NCBI RefSeq assembly: GCF_000337515.1
Contig: NZ_AOIQ01000016.1
Coordinates: 20,400-84,399, forward strand
From: Halovivax asiaticus JCM 14624
Lineage (GTDB): Archaea > Halobacteriota > Halobacteria > Halobacteriales > Natrialbaceae
DNA length: 64,000 nt
Reading direction: 5' to 3'
In this document: piece after piece, positions 28,966-37,763 of the stretch
Layout of the letters: every line of letters starts with the position of its first letter
Position numbering within the stretch: the first letter of the stretch is position 1
The notes under the pieces: generated by a model
What the model saw: only the letters and a program-made list of their open reading frames with translations
What the model was told of the DNA's origin: nothing
Database searches by the model: none
Program-made: the position numbers and the translations under genes

Positions 28966-29217
28966 TTACTCGCGGTCGACGCCCCAGGCGTCGTGGTCGT
29001 TTGTCACGTCAGTCGCCTCTTCGCCGGTGTAACCGTCAAATTCGGCGAACGTACCCGCTCGCTGCTGGACGACTTCGACCCGGACGCTCCCGTCGGTTTC
29101 GAGGTGCCATCGGAGGTGGTCGCCGTCGTCGATGTCGAGTTCACGGCGAATTCGGGCGGGGATGTTCGCCTGGTTTCCCGATACCTTACTTTCGGCATCT
29201 ACTCCCTCGCTGCTCAT
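28966..29217 (-). CDS. vapB: AbrB/MazE-type antitoxin (VapB family)
   Basis: This 83-residue protein. The swapped-hairpin AbrB DNA-binding domain covers about residues 9-45 (ESKVSGNQANIPARIRREL, then DIDDGDHLRWHLE). The acidic C-terminal half is the probable VapC-neutralising arm. It precedes vapC in the same operon. A perfect palindrome at 29250-29267, upstream of the start, is the probable autoregulatory operator. Confidence 0.9.
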   Translation of the reverse strand: MSSEGVDAESKVSGNQANIPARIRRELDIDDGDHLRWHLETDGSVRVEVVQQRAGTFAEFDGYTGEEATDVTNDHDAWGVDRE

Positions 29218-29249
29218 ACGTCACGGTAAGGCCCCGGCCATGAAAAGCT

Positions 29250-29267
29250 TAGTGTGGTGCCACACTA
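29250..29267 (-). promoter_or_regulatory. vapBC operator TAGTGTGGTGCCACACTA
   Basis: A perfect 8-bp inverted repeat with a 2-bp spacer is centred 41 nt upstream of the vapB start, next to the likely TATA element (GCTTTTC on the minus strand at about 29240-29247). This is the usual position and form of toxin-antitoxin autoregulation. Confidence 0.65.
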
Positions 29268-29379
29268 GCGATCGGGTGACCGCCTTCGATTCGGCCGTAG
29301 CGGTGTTTCGTCTGTGACTTCGGGACGCAGAATCCTGCAGCAAGAGCGGGCACGCTCCGGTACTCGGGATGCGAGGTCG

Positions 29380-29430
29380 CAATTCGCGCCGAATCCGAGC
29401 GGGGATACTCGCCTGCTCGTCGAGTGGAAC
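29380..29430 (-). pseudogene. Relic of a second AbrB/VapB-type antitoxin gene
   Basis: In one minus-strand frame this segment encodes EQASIPARIRREL, identical at all but one of the positions QA-x-IPARIRREL of the intact vapB 160 nt away. About half of the codons differ, mostly at the third base. A stop lies six codons upstream of the homologous stretch and no start is visible, so it is a fragment. The surrounding 29268-29621 region holds no intact gene, only this relic, a GCGAGCGAAGCGAGCGG tract near 29500 and the hairpins after uvrB. Confidence 0.45.
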
Positions 29431-29581
29431 GCTCGCCGGTCATCGACGTGAATTGTCGCTGGGGCAGTTATTCGTTGGGTCGCGTTACGCGCCTGCATCC
29501 GCGAGCGAAGCGAGCGGTTCTCCGTCGGTGAGGCCGAAGGCCGAACCGTCGGCCTTTTTCATCGAAGTTTTTGCGGTGAGC

Positions 29582-29600
29582 GGGTCGCCTTTGGCGACCC
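29582..29600 (-). terminator. Hairpin downstream of uvrB
   Basis: GGGTCGCC-TTT-GGCGACCC forms a perfect 8-bp stem 21 nt after the uvrB stop on the minus strand, followed at 29570-29576 by an A/T-rich stretch. It could end or stabilise the uvrB mRNA. A second hairpin, GGCCGA-ACCG-TCGGCC at 29539-29554, is followed by TTTTT on the plus strand. Confidence 0.5.
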
Positions 29601-29621
29601 CGAACCGGAAAAAGTTCGTTG

Positions 29622-31688
29622 TTAGAATTCCTCTGCCGGCGGTGCGATCCCCGCTTCGTCGTCGCCGTGGCCTGCCAGGCCGAACTCCTCGCGGACCTCG
29701 AGGATGCGGTCGCGGATGTCCGCGGCCAGCTCGAACTCCAGATTGCTGGCGGCCTCGTCCATCCGGTCTTCGAGTTCTTCGACGTAGCGGGCGGCCTCCT
29801 CGTCGTCCGAGAGCTCGCGGCCGGAGACCGTCGTCGTGTCCGTCTTGCTGCCGGGGAGGTTCGTTTCGCCGACCTCCTTCTCGATCGTGGTAGGCTCGAA
29901 GCCGTGTTTCTCGTTGTACGCCTGCTGGATCTCCCGACGGCGCTGGGTCTCCTCGATCGCCGACTCCATGGCGTTCGAGGGTTCGTCGGCGTAGAGGACG
30001 ACCTCGCCGTTGACGTTCCGAGCGGCCCGCCCCATCGTCTGGACGAGCGTCGTCTCGCTGCGGAGGAAGCCCTCTTGATCGGCGTCCAGAATCGCCACGA
30101 GGGAGACTTCCGGGATGTCCAGCCCTTCCCGGAGGAGGTTGATGCCGACGAGGACGTCGATCTCGCCCAGGCGGAGCGAGCGGATGATCTCGTGGCGCTC
30201 TAAGGTGTCCGTCTCGTCGTGCATGTAGGCGACGTCGACGCCGGCTTCCTCCAGGTACTCCGTGAGGTCCTCCGCCATGCGCTTGGTGAGCGTCGTGACG
30301 AGGGTGCGCTCGCCCCTGTCGATGCGCTCGTCGATGCGGTCCATCAAATCGTCGACCTGGCCGGTGGCGTCGGCGACCTCTACCAGCGGGTCGACGAGGT
30401 GGGTCGGGCGAACGATCTGTTCGACGATCTGATCGGAGTGTTCGCGCTCGTAATCGCTCGGCGTCGCGGAGACGTACAGCGTGCGGTCGGTCTTTTCCTC
30501 GAACTCCTCGAAGGTGAGCGGGCGATTGTCGTAGGCCGTGGGGAGGCGGAAGCCGTTCTCCACCAGCGAGTCCTTGCGGGACTTGTCGCCGGCGTACTGG
30601 CCCTTGATCTGCGGGATCGTCTGGTGTGACTCGTCGATGACGGTGAGGAAGTCGTCGGGGAAGTAGTCGAGCAGGGTGTGGGGCGCGTCGCCGGATTCGC
30701 GCTCGGAGAGGTGGACGGAGTAGTTCTCGATGCCCGAACAGTAGCCCGTCTCTTCCATCATCTCAAGATCGAACGTGGTACGTTCTTCGATGCGCTGGGC
30801 AGCGACGAGGTCGCCCTGGCGCTCGAAGTACGAAATGCGCGAGTCCAGATCGTCTCGGATCTCGTCCATCGCCCGCTCCAGGCGGGTCTCGGGGATGGAG
30901 TAGTGCTCTGCCGGGTGGACGAGGACGGCCTCCTGTTCGCCTTTGGCCTCGCCTTCCAGTGGGTCGACCTTGATCATGCGGTCGATCTCGTCGCCCCAGA
31001 GCTCGACCCGGACGGCGTAGCGCCCGTACATCGGGAAGATTTCGAGGGTGTCGCCGCGGACGCGGAACGTGCCCTGCGTGAAGTCGACATCGTTGCGCTC
31101 GTAGTTCAGGTCGACCAGCCCCTTCAGGAGGTCGTCCCGGCCCATCTCGTCGCCGACCTCGAGGCGCATCGCCATGTTCTCGTAGTTCTGCGGATCACCG
31201 AGGCCGTAGATGGCAGACACGCTCGCGATCACGATGACGTCGTCGCGGGTCAGCAGCGAGCGCGTCGCGGAGTGGCGCAGCCGGTCGATCTCGTCGTTGA
31301 TCGAGGCGTCCTTGTCGATGTAGGTGTCGGTCTGCTCGACGTAGGCCTCGGGCTGGTAGTAGTCGTAGTAGGAGACGAAGTACTCGACGGCGTTGTTCGG
31401 GAAGAGGTTCCGGAACTCCTCGTAGAGCTGGGCGGCGAGGGTCTTGTTGTGGGCGATGATCAGGGTGGGCTGTTCTAACTGTTCGACCGCCCAGGAGACC
31501 GTGTTGGTCTTGCCAGACCCGGTCACGCCCAGCAGGGTCTGTTTCTCCGCGCCCGACTCGAACCCCTCGACCAGTTGGTCGATGGCTTCCGGCTGGTCCC
31601 CCGCGGGGTCGAAGGGAGCGTCGACCCGGAACGGCGCGTCGGCGTCCGGTCGGTCGGGCTGGAGGGGGCCCGAGTGCGTCTCGCTCAT
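29622..31688 (-). CDS. uvrB: UvrABC nucleotide excision repair helicase subunit B
   Basis: This 688-residue damage-verification helicase. Walker A is GVTGSGKT (about 53-60). The DNA-clamping beta-hairpin is in [20 protein letters not shown] (about 106-125). Walker B is [12 protein letters not shown] and helicase motif [18 protein letters not shown]. The UVR domain at the C-terminus (about 632-668, [18 protein letters not shown]) contacts UvrC. I chose the ATG at 31688; another lies four codons upstream. It is transcribed away from the membrane-protein gene at 31870. Confidence 0.97.
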   Translation of the reverse strand: MSETHSGPLQPDRPDADAPFRVDAPFDPAGDQPEAIDQLVEGFESGAEKQTLLGVTGSGKTNTVSWAVEQLEQPTLIIAHNKTLAAQLYEEFRNLFPNNAVEYFVSYYDYYQPEAYVEQTDTYIDKDASINDEIDRLRHSATRSLLTRDDVIVIASVSAIYGLGDPQNYENMAMRLEVGDEMGRDDLLKGLVDLNYERNDVDFTQGTFRVRGDTLEIFPMYGRYAVRVELWGDEIDRMIKVDPLEGEAKGEQEAVLVHPAEHYSIPETRLERAMDEIRDDLDSRISYFERQGDLVAAQRIEERTTFDLEMMEETGYCSGIENYSVHLSERESGDAPHTLLDYFPDDFLTVIDESHQTIPQIKGQYAGDKSRKDSLVENGFRLPTAYDNRPLTFEEFEEKTDRTLYVSATPSDYEREHSDQIVEQIVRPTHLVDPLVEVADATGQVDDLMDRIDERIDRGERTLVTTLTKRMAEDLTEYLEEAGVDVAYMHDETDTLERHEIIRSLRLGEIDVLVGINLLREGLDIPEVSLVAILDADQEGFLRSETTLVQTMGRAARNVNGEVVLYADEPSNAMESAIEETQRRREIQQAYNEKHGFEPTTIEKEVGETNLPGSKTDTTTVSGRELSDDEEAARYVEELEDRMDEAASNLEFELAADIRDRILEVREEFGLAGHGDDEAGIAPPAEEF

Positions 31689-31869
31689 GGTAGGGTCCAT
31701 TCGAACTGGACGACCTTGACCCGTGCGGTCTGCTGCTCGAACGGATCGGGCCCGTACCGCGACCGAATCGCGCTTCGTGGTCGAACGGATTGTGCCCGGC
31801 ACCGATACCGACGGCAGTGACGGAGTTCGGCCAGTACACTTTAGCAACCTCCCCGGACAGAGACAGTCG

Positions 31870-32355
31870 ATGGCAACAGGTAACACATCCGACGGAATCG
31901 ATATGGCGACGAAACTCGTCCTGCTCGGCGGCGCCGTGACGATCGTCGCGGCGTTTCTCCCCTGGATCTCGGTCGAACTGGGGCCGTTCTCCGAGTCGGT
32001 AACCGGGATCGACGGCGACGACGGGATGATCACGCTCGTCCTCGCAGCCGGGGCGATGGCAGTGGCCTACCTCCGCGAGTGGAGTCCGTTCACGGCCGGC
32101 GGCGTCGTGGTACTCGGCGGGCTCGCCGCACTGCTCGGACTGCTGTACATCTCCGACCCGCTGATGGGGGCGGACGTCTCCGAGGCCGAGCGCGAAATGG
32201 CCGAAGCGATGGCAAGTCCGGAGATCGGGCTCTACCTGACGGTACTCGGCGGCCTGGTGGTCGCCGCCGGCGGGTTCAAAGGCTACCAGGATCGCTCGAG
32301 TGGCGAATCGACTGGCGCAGCCGTTGAGGCAACGAGCCCGGAAGCCGAGCCCTGA
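31870..32355 (+). CDS. Four-helix membrane protein, unknown function
   Basis: This 161-residue protein has four hydrophobic segments (about 14-32, 51-66, 72-92, 118-136) and an acidic C-terminal tail. The first helix ends in [12 protein letters not shown], a pattern common in small haloarchaeal membrane proteins. I do not recognise a named family. The ATG at 31870 was preferred to the upstream start because the first helix begins 13 residues later and a TATA-like ACACTTTAGC lies at about 31834-31843. Confidence 0.7.
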   Translation: MATGNTSDGIDMATKLVLLGGAVTIVAAFLPWISVELGPFSESVTGIDGDDGMITLVLAAGAMAVAYLREWSPFTAGGVVVLGGLAALLGLLYISDPLMGADVSEAEREMAEAMASPEIGLYLTVLGGLVVAAGGFKGYQDRSSGESTGAAVEATSPEAEP

Positions 32356-32521
32356 ACGCGCTCGATGGGGCACCGCGCTTCGACACTCGCCGCTCGACCG
32401 ACTCGATCCTGCCCGGAACGTCGTCGTCCACGATTCGGTATCGGGGCAGTGATCCGGCGAACCCCGATCGGGGAGTCGGGTCGCCCCTAGTCTCTTCCAT
32501 GTACTCGTCGTAGCAAGGGGT

Positions 32522-32794
32522 ATGCCCGACGACACACACCTCCACCAGGCCCGGCGCGAACTCGAGGAAGCCGTCAATCGAGCCGACGACGCCGTTCGCG
32601 ACGATCTGCGCGAGGTGGCCGGCGAACTCGCCGCGATCGAGCAGGACGACCAACAGGCCGATCACGCCGTCGTCGACGGCTATCTGAACCAGCTTCGCCA
32701 AGCGAAACAGGAGACCGAGACCGACGTCGAGGACGACATCGATGATGTGATCGAGGCACTTTCGGTGTATCGGGACGGGCTCGACGGAGCGTAA
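32522..32794 (+). CDS. Small acidic coiled-coil protein of haloarchaea
   Basis: This 90-residue, highly acidic and almost entirely helical protein has heptad-like spacing of Leu, Val and Ala (HQARRELEEAVNRADDAVR; DVIEALSVYRDGLDGA). Such small proteins recur in haloarchaea without a known function. It is convergent with the putative sensor-domain protein at 32857. Confidence 0.65.
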   Translation: MPDDTHLHQARRELEEAVNRADDAVRDDLREVAGELAAIEQDDQQADHAVVDGYLNQLRQAKQETETDVEDDIDDVIEALSVYRDGLDGA

Positions 32795-32856
32795 TTAGCA
32801 GGTGCACCACGGGCAGGGTGGCGGTTGTGGCCGTCGCCGGAGCGAATGCGCGCTGG

Positions 32857-33495
32857 TCACTCCGAACCGTCCAGTAACGACTCGGCGGCCGTCCCGTAGA
32901 TGCCGGCAGTCGCGTTGAGCAGGTGGATCCCGAGCACGCCGACGACGGCCCCGATCGGCACGACGAGGATGGCTTCGAGGAGCGTATCGATCTCCCAGCC
33001 GACGAGCTGGATCGCCGAGTACTGGTAGTGGGCGGGTGCCGTCAGGAACGCGGCCGGGACGACGATGAAGACGACCAGCAACGTGAACGCGACCGTCCCG
33101 AGCGCCAGTTTCAGGTAGCAAAACGCCAGCCCGTGCCAGGTGGAGTCGGCGTGGAGAGACGCGCCGACCGTCTCCGTCAGGGTTCGATTCTGCGCCGTGG
33201 AGAGATCCGTCGGGGCGGTGATCTCGACGGCGAGCAACTCGTTTGCGAGCGTTCGTTCGAACGCGGCGAGCCACCGAGCGGCGAACAGGACGCCCACGAG
33301 CAGCGGGATGCCGATCACCAGTATCGCCAGCCCGACCCCGAGGGAGAGGCCGACCGTGAGACCGACGAAATACGCGAGCCCGAGCGGGAACGCGAGCGCG
33401 AGGTAGGCGAGATTTTTGTACGTCTGCCGGTCGGTGAGGCTGGCGAGACCGCTGGTCGACCGGCTGGAACCGAGACTGTGATGCGCGTCTGACAT
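32857..33495 (-). CDS. Putative sensor-domain membrane protein
   Basis: This 212-residue protein matches the layout of the putative sensor family (PF13796 type). It has a cytoplasmic start, YKNLAYLALAFPLGLAYFVG (first helix), a second helix rich in Val and Ile, a central ARWLAAFERTLANELL amphipathic region, and two further helices. In bacteria the domain is often fused to histidine kinases; here it stands alone. Ligand unknown. Confidence 0.75.
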   Translation of the reverse strand: MSDAHHSLGSSRSTSGLASLTDRQTYKNLAYLALAFPLGLAYFVGLTVGLSLGVGLAILVIGIPLLVGVLFAARWLAAFERTLANELLAVEITAPTDLSTAQNRTLTETVGASLHADSTWHGLAFCYLKLALGTVAFTLLVVFIVVPAAFLTAPAHYQYSAIQLVGWEIDTLLEAILVVPIGAVVGVLGIHLLNATAGIYGTAAESLLDGSE

Positions 33496-33607
33496 ACGTT
33501 CTATGCGCTAGCTTCTGTCGAGGTGGATTAAATGTTACCCGACAGCAACGACGTACCCGATCGAACGCATCGACCCTGCTGACTCGCGGTCGAGACGGGT
33601 CGGGGCC

Positions 33608-34717
33608 TCACTCACCCCCTGCCCACGTCGTCTGTCGCGTCTCAGCGTCGCGTCCTCGCTGCCGGTTTCCGTAGATCCCCATCGAGAGCGCTCCGAGCCC
33701 CAACAGCAGGACGAGGAACGTGAGGAGTGCGCCGACGACGGGTATCTGTGAGAGCAAGGCGCCGCCGACGAGGCCGGCGACGAGCGCCAGCCAGGCGCTC
33801 TCGACACCGGCAGCCGAGAGCACCCACGCGCCGATGGTGAACCAGCCGTAGACGATCGCGATCCAGCATATCAGGGCGAAGACGAAGAAGCCGAGTATCG
33901 TGATCGGGATGCCGACGACCGTGATCGCGATCGCGACGAGCAGGATCGGCACTAGGATCAGGACGACGAGCCCGGCGAGGCCGGCCCTGAGCGGCGACGA
34001 ACCACCCTTGGCGGCGACCCGTCGGGAGAAGTACGGGAAGAGTGCGAGCAGGATCGCGCCGAGGATGAGGTTCAGGACGAGCCCGTAGAGTGCGAAGAGC
34101 CACGAGGTGAGCGGCCCCAGGTCCGGTCCGACGTCTGGACCGACGTTCGCGTCTTCGGTGATCGTCCCCGAGACGGCGTCCTGATTGCCCTGCAGATCGC
34201 CCGAGTACGCGAGGTTGCCGCCGATGCTCGCGCCCTCGCCGAGCACGATGGTGTCGGCGCCGATTTCGGCATCGCCACCGATTTCGCCCTCGATCGTCGC
34301 CGTCCCGGCGCCGGCTTCGAGGGTGCCCGCGATCGAACCGGATTCGGCGATCAGGAGGTTACCGCCGGCCGCCATGACGTCGCCCTCGACGGTCCCCGCG
34401 ATCTCGACGTTCCCGGCGAACGCACTCACGTCGCCCTCGACGGATCCGCCCTCGGCGATCCGGACGTTCCCCGCCATCGCGTTGACGTCGCCGTCGACGG
34501 TTCCGCGGACGACGACGTGGCCGGCGAACGCGTTCACGGTGTCGACCGTCTCGCCCTCCTCGACGACGACCGATCCGCCGGCGTCACCGTCCGCCTGGGC
34601 TGTCACCGCCAGCGGCACGAAGCCGACAAGCAGGAGGGTGACGAGTACGACTGCGCCGAGCCGACGTCGTCGGTGCCGATTCGTCTGCTGTCTGGATCCG
34701 CTCGATTTCGCGCCCAT
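33608..34717 (-). CDS. Bactofilin-like polymer-forming protein with C-terminal membrane domain
   Basis: This 369-residue protein has a basic N-terminus and signal segment (about 20-40). A right-handed beta-helix follows at about 48-175, built from short repeats of the kind GTVDGDVNAMAGNVRIAEG, GSVEGDVSAFAGNVEIAG and GTVEGDVMAAGGNLLIAES, as in bactofilins. Then come four to five membrane helices (about 205-350). The repeats are predicted to lie outside the membrane, because a signal precedes them, which differs from cytoplasmic bactofilins. It may scaffold the cell surface or envelope. Confidence 0.8.
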   Translation of the reverse strand: MGAKSSGSRQQTNRHRRRRLGAVVLVTLLLVGFVPLAVTAQADGDAGGSVVVEEGETVDTVNAFAGHVVVRGTVDGDVNAMAGNVRIAEGGSVEGDVSAFAGNVEIAGTVEGDVMAAGGNLLIAESGSIAGTLEAGAGTATIEGEIGGDAEIGADTIVLGEGASIGGNLAYSGDLQGNQDAVSGTITEDANVGPDVGPDLGPLTSWLFALYGLVLNLILGAILLALFPYFSRRVAAKGGSSPLRAGLAGLVVLILVPILLVAIAITVVGIPITILGFFVFALICWIAIVYGWFTIGAWVLSAAGVESAWLALVAGLVGGALLSQIPVVGALLTFLVLLLGLGALSMGIYGNRQRGRDAETRQTTWAGGE

Positions 34718-35028
34718 ACCCCACGTACGGCACGCATCGTGGTATAGGTGTATGTAGAATGAAAGGAATTGTGACGGTCATCAGGTCCGATCCGATCTCG
34801 GCGTCTTCACGGATCATCACCGCGACGGCTTACGGGCCGAGGTTGTGACTGGCACCCACCACCATCTCCTCGTCGCCACCCGGCGACGGCGGCCCCTGTA
34901 ACGTAGCGACTGGAAAGGACGGTGTACAACCGATCGAACGCAGATTTTGACAGATCACGTTCGGTGGCCTACCGATCGCATGGACGGCTTACAACCCGAT
35001 TCACGAGGCGTATATGACAGTCGACGGG
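34718..35028. other. Intergenic region, promoter of the bactofilin-like gene only
   Basis: These 311 bases contain a TATA-like element for the minus-strand gene (CTATACC near 34741-34747). I found no Orc1-binding repeats, tRNA or convincing small gene in the rest. Confidence 0.45.
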
Positions 35029-36159
35029 TCACTCTAGCCGATCGAGTACGGCGTCCGTCTCGTAGGACAGCGAGAGCGAACGCGAGCGGCCGCGACCCTC
35101 GATCTCGGCGTAGTCGGCGTCGATGAGGTCGAGTTGATCTAACTTGTTGACGATCTCCGAGTACCGCGTGTAGCCGAGGTCGGTCTCCTCGTGGAAGGCC
35201 TCGTAAACGTCGCCGGCCTGGTCGCCGTCGTGTTCGGCGATGACCCGGACGAGCGTGGCTTCGGAGTCCGACAGTCCCTGCAGACTGCGCGAGAGGCTGA
35301 TGTACTTCGAGGTCTCGAAGGCCGATTCGACGTCCTCGATGGAGATCGTCTTGGATCCGCGCATCTCGGCGTTTAACCCCGCGCGCTTGAAGAGGTCGAT
35401 CCCGACCCGGAGGTCGCCGCTCTGGGCGGTGAGTTCCGCGACGCGATCCAGGATGGGCGCCGTGACGACGCCCTCGTTGAACCCGCGATCGACGCGCTCG
35501 CGGAGGATGTCGACGACCTCGCGCTCGTCGTAGACGGGGAAGTAGACGTCCTCCGGCCGGAAGACGCTCTGGACGCGCGGATCGAGTTCGTCGACGACGT
35601 CGAGCGTCGGATCGGAGGAGACGAGGATCACGCCGATCTTCGCGCCGGCGTGTTCCTCGTGGGCGCGAAGCAGCGAGTACAGCGTGTCGGAGGCTTCGTT
35701 CTCGTAGAAGAGGTAGTTGACGTCGTCCAGCGCGACGACGAGCACGCGGTCGTCCTCGACGAGCTGTTCGGCGATCTGCCCGAAGAGTTTCTTAAAGGAG
35801 ATGCCCGAGGAGGGCGGCTCGTAGTCGAACGTGCCCTCGAACAGCCGCGAGAAGACGGAGTAGCGCGTCGAGTTGACCTGGCAGTTGACCCGGATCGTCC
35901 GCACGTCCCGGGTCTCGGCGCCGATCTCGTCGTAGAGGCGCTGGATCGCCGTCGTCTTCCCTGTTCCCGGCGGGCCCCGGACGAGGACGTTCAGCGGGCG
36001 GGACCCGCGGACCGCGGGACGCAGGGCGTAGGTGAGACTCTGCATCTGCGAGTCCCGGTGCCTGAAGGTCTCCGGGACGAAGTCGATCTCGAAGACGGAT
36101 TCGTTACGAAACACCGTCTCGTCCCAGCCCAGCATCCCCTCGTCGGGGTCCCGTTCCAT
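35029..36159 (-). CDS. Orc1/Cdc6-type replication initiator
   Basis: This 376-residue AAA+ protein. Walker A is RGPPGTGKTT (about 60-69) and Walker B VVALDDVNYL (about 128-137). Sensor 1 is LVSSDP, and sensor 2 lies near the AAA+ lid with GDLRVGIDLFKRA. A C-terminal winged helix (about 300-370, TRYSEIVNKLDQLDLID) would bind origin DNA. The ATG at 36159 has an upstream GGTGA ribosome site 5 nt away. No origin-recognition-box repeats are apparent on either side, so this may be one of the orphan paralogues common in haloarchaea. Confidence 0.93.
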   Translation of the reverse strand: MERDPDEGMLGWDETVFRNESVFEIDFVPETFRHRDSQMQSLTYALRPAVRGSRPLNVLVRGPPGTGKTTAIQRLYDEIGAETRDVRTIRVNCQVNSTRYSVFSRLFEGTFDYEPPSSGISFKKLFGQIAEQLVEDDRVLVVALDDVNYLFYENEASDTLYSLLRAHEEHAGAKIGVILVSSDPTLDVVDELDPRVQSVFRPEDVYFPVYDEREVVDILRERVDRGFNEGVVTAPILDRVAELTAQSGDLRVGIDLFKRAGLNAEMRGSKTISIEDVESAFETSKYISLSRSLQGLSDSEATLVRVIAEHDGDQAGDVYEAFHEETDLGYTRYSEIVNKLDQLDLIDADYAEIEGRGRSRSLSLSYETDAVLDRLE

Positions 36160-36300
36160 CACTTTCACCTCGCTCTCGTAGGTACGTATGTGTTTCGGCG
36201 AATGGCGAATCCGGGCCGCTATTACGTTTTCTCGTGACCTTCGGCGAACTCCGGGTAATTTTATCCAATGCAACCGCGAATATACGAGCAGTTGAACTAT

Positions 36301-36513
36301 ATGGCAGACGAAACCCGGCTCGAGTCGGCCAGGGCGGATACCCGCTCTTGTCCCGGCATCGGCCTGCTTGTCGCGGGATCTCTCCTCATCCTCGTCTCGA
36401 TCGTGTTTTTCGACGAGACGTCGGGCACCAGCTGGGTCTGGGCTGGGACGGTGACCGTCGTCATACTGTCGCTGGTAGCGCTTGCGTTCGTGTGCCGTTC
36501 ATCTTCTCGATGA
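36301..36513 (+). CDS. Small two-helix membrane protein
   Basis: This 70-residue protein has two hydrophobic helices (about 19-35 and 45-65) separated by FFDETSGTSW. I chose the ATG at 36301 because a TATA box TAATTTTATC lies at 36256-36265, leaving a short leader; the ATG at 36268 is too close to it. No family recognised. Divergent from the orc1/cdc6-type gene. Confidence 0.55.
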   Translation: MADETRLESARADTRSCPGIGLLVAGSLLILVSIVFFDETSGTSWVWAGTVTVVILSLVALAFVCRSSSR

Positions 36514-36550
36514 TGGTCCCGTCGAGCGCTAACCGAGCACGTCGACTACT

Positions 36551-36569
36551 GTTGGTCTTGTATACCAAC
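36551..36569 (+). promoter_or_regulatory. Operator 1 of the TumE/TumA operon
   Basis: GTTGGTCTTGTATACCAAC has GTTGGT/ACCAAC arms. It lies immediately upstream of the TATA-like ACTTATCTTA (36575-36584). It is paired with operator 2, whose centre is 35 bp downstream. Confidence 0.7.
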
Positions 36570-36585
36570 AAAAGACTTATCTTAC

Positions 36586-36604
36586 GTTGGCCTGTAATAC
36601 CAAC
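36586..36604 (+). promoter_or_regulatory. Operator 2 of the TumE/TumA operon
   Basis: GTTGGCCTGTAATACCAAC has GTTGG/CCAAC arms and matches operator 1 at most positions. It covers the expected transcription start. Together the two sites bracket the TATA box, a typical arrangement for antitoxin autoregulation. Confidence 0.7.
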
Positions 36605-36617
36605 ATAGGTTGATCGA

Positions 36618-36917
36618 ATGGGATCGTCGGTCATCTACGAAGAGTCGGAGACGTTCGACGATGGCTCGCGATACGAAATGATTGCGACCGCTGTCCCAAA
36701 AAGCGAGGACTACCCGGAAGGGGTAAAGTACAGGTTCCAGTACATGACTGAAGACGGTCGAACGTTACTCCGATTTGATAACTTCCCCCACCATCCAGCT
36801 GTCGGTCGTCATCACTACCATACACCCGATGGCGTGTTTGACGACATCGAATACACCAGTCTGACAGACCATGCAAAACAGTTCTACGCGGAAATGGACG
36901 TCCGCAGACAACGGTGA
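36618..36917 (+). CDS. TumE/DUF6516-type toxin
   Basis: This 99-residue protein resembles the TumE (DUF6516) toxin family. Its beta-rich N-terminus (RYEMIATAVPKSEDYPEGVKY by key residues) is followed by the family-typical RFDNFPHHPAVGRHHYH (about 53-68) and a helical end. The conserved HH and N-x-P-H-H cluster may form the active site. It precedes and overlaps or abuts the HTH antitoxin gene, the usual order for this system. The two upstream palindromes support autoregulation. Confidence 0.82.
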   Translation: MGSSVIYEESETFDDGSRYEMIATAVPKSEDYPEGVKYRFQYMTEDGRTLLRFDNFPHHPAVGRHHYHTPDGVFDDIEYTSLTDHAKQFYAEMDVRRQR

Positions 36918-36922
36918 TACCC

Positions 36923-37432
36923 ATGTCAGAAACTCCCCCAACCGGCGAACCCGACGATGCCAGCACAGAGAGCGAATCACGAGAGCATAACCTGTTAGAT
37001 GCCGAATCGGCGTTCCTCGAAGACCGTGATCCCGAGGCGTACCCACCAGTGCTCCGAATCACGTCCGACTCCGACGAGCGCCACCGGCGGGAGGCACTCG
37101 ACCGACTCGAACGGTGGGAATCCGGAGAGTCGGTTCCCCACGTGATCAACTTCGAGAAGCCGAGTGATCTCCGCTCGTTGCTCACCGACCGTCGACTTGA
37201 CCTCCTCCGGAGCGTAATGGGCGACCGCCCGGCGAGTATCAGACGGCTGGCCGAGCGCGTCGACCGCGACGTCAAATCCGTTCACGACGACCTGCAGATC
37301 CTCGCCGAGTACGACATCGTCCACTTCGAGCAGGACGGGCGGGCTAAACGTCCCTTCGTCCCGTACGAAACCATCGAGGTCAGTCTCGAAATCTCGGCTG
37401 CGTCGTCTGCGGATGGCGCGGCACCGGCCTGA
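36923..37432 (+). CDS. HTH antitoxin of the TumA/HVO_A0114 type
   Basis: This 169-residue protein has an acidic N-terminus and a winged helix-turn-helix at about 90-160. The family hallmark FEKPSDLRSLLTDRRLDLLR (about 79-98) is followed by the recognition segment ERVDRDVKSVHDDLQILAEY and a beta wing FEQDGRAKRPFVPYETIEV. It probably binds the two palindromes upstream of the operon and neutralises the TumE-like toxin. A GTG at 36914 overlapping the toxin stop is an alternative start. Confidence 0.82.
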   Translation: MSETPPTGEPDDASTESESREHNLLDAESAFLEDRDPEAYPPVLRITSDSDERHRREALDRLERWESGESVPHVINFEKPSDLRSLLTDRRLDLLRSVMGDRPASIRRLAERVDRDVKSVHDDLQILAEYDIVHFEQDGRAKRPFVPYETIEVSLEISAASSADGAAPA

Positions 37433-37542
37433 ACGCTCGCTCGCCGCTTCATCCACTCACGCTGTCTTCTCCCTCTCCCTCCGGTAATTATATAGTAACC
37501 CACACTAATTATCGGAACGGAAGTCACGTCCAAATGAAGGTG

Positions 37543-37580
37543 CGGGGCGCGCGAAGTGCCCCGGGTGCTGGAGACACCCG
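37543..37580 (+). other. Two tandem hairpins in the leader of a small-gene pair
   Basis: CGGGGC (37543-37548) pairs with GCCCCG (37558-37563), and CGGGTG (37562-37567) with CACCCG (37575-37580). A strong TATA box AATTATATAGTAA (37486-37498) places transcription start at about 37519, so both hairpins would be in the mRNA leader or in a small RNA. No riboswitch class is recognised. Confidence 0.45.
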
Positions 37581-37762
37581 AGACGTGGCTTCCAAACCCA
37601 CTTTCGGATTTGTCCACCATGATACGCAATTCACCATCGAGACAAAAAGGTCTCGCACAGCAGTGGCATCGTCAGCCGAAGCAGTACCTCGAATTCGTCT
37701 GGGATTCGAAAGCCCGACTCGATGATCTCGTCCTGCGACTCGGCTCCCTGAAGGTGAACTGA
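37556..37762 (+). CDS. Small basic protein, unknown
   Basis: This 68-residue frame starts with GTG inside the first leader hairpin; an internal ATG at 37619 would give a 47-residue protein without the hairpin overlap. The C-terminal half (QYLEFVWDSKARLDDLVLRL) is helix-like. The stop is one nucleotide before the ATG of the zinc-ribbon gene, which argues for a real operon. No homologue is recognised, and the start is uncertain. An overlapping ATG frame at 37534-37725 is a rival. Confidence 0.4.
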   Translation: MPRVLETPETWLPNPLSDLSTMIRNSPSRQKGLAQQWHRQPKQYLEFVWDSKARLDDLVLRLGSLKVN

Positions 37763-37763
37763 G

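Noticed and set aside
35029-36300. Replication origin next to the Orc1/Cdc6 gene
   Set aside because: No repeated origin-recognition-box sequences or AT-rich unwinding element are visible in either flank; the gene may be an orphan paralogue.
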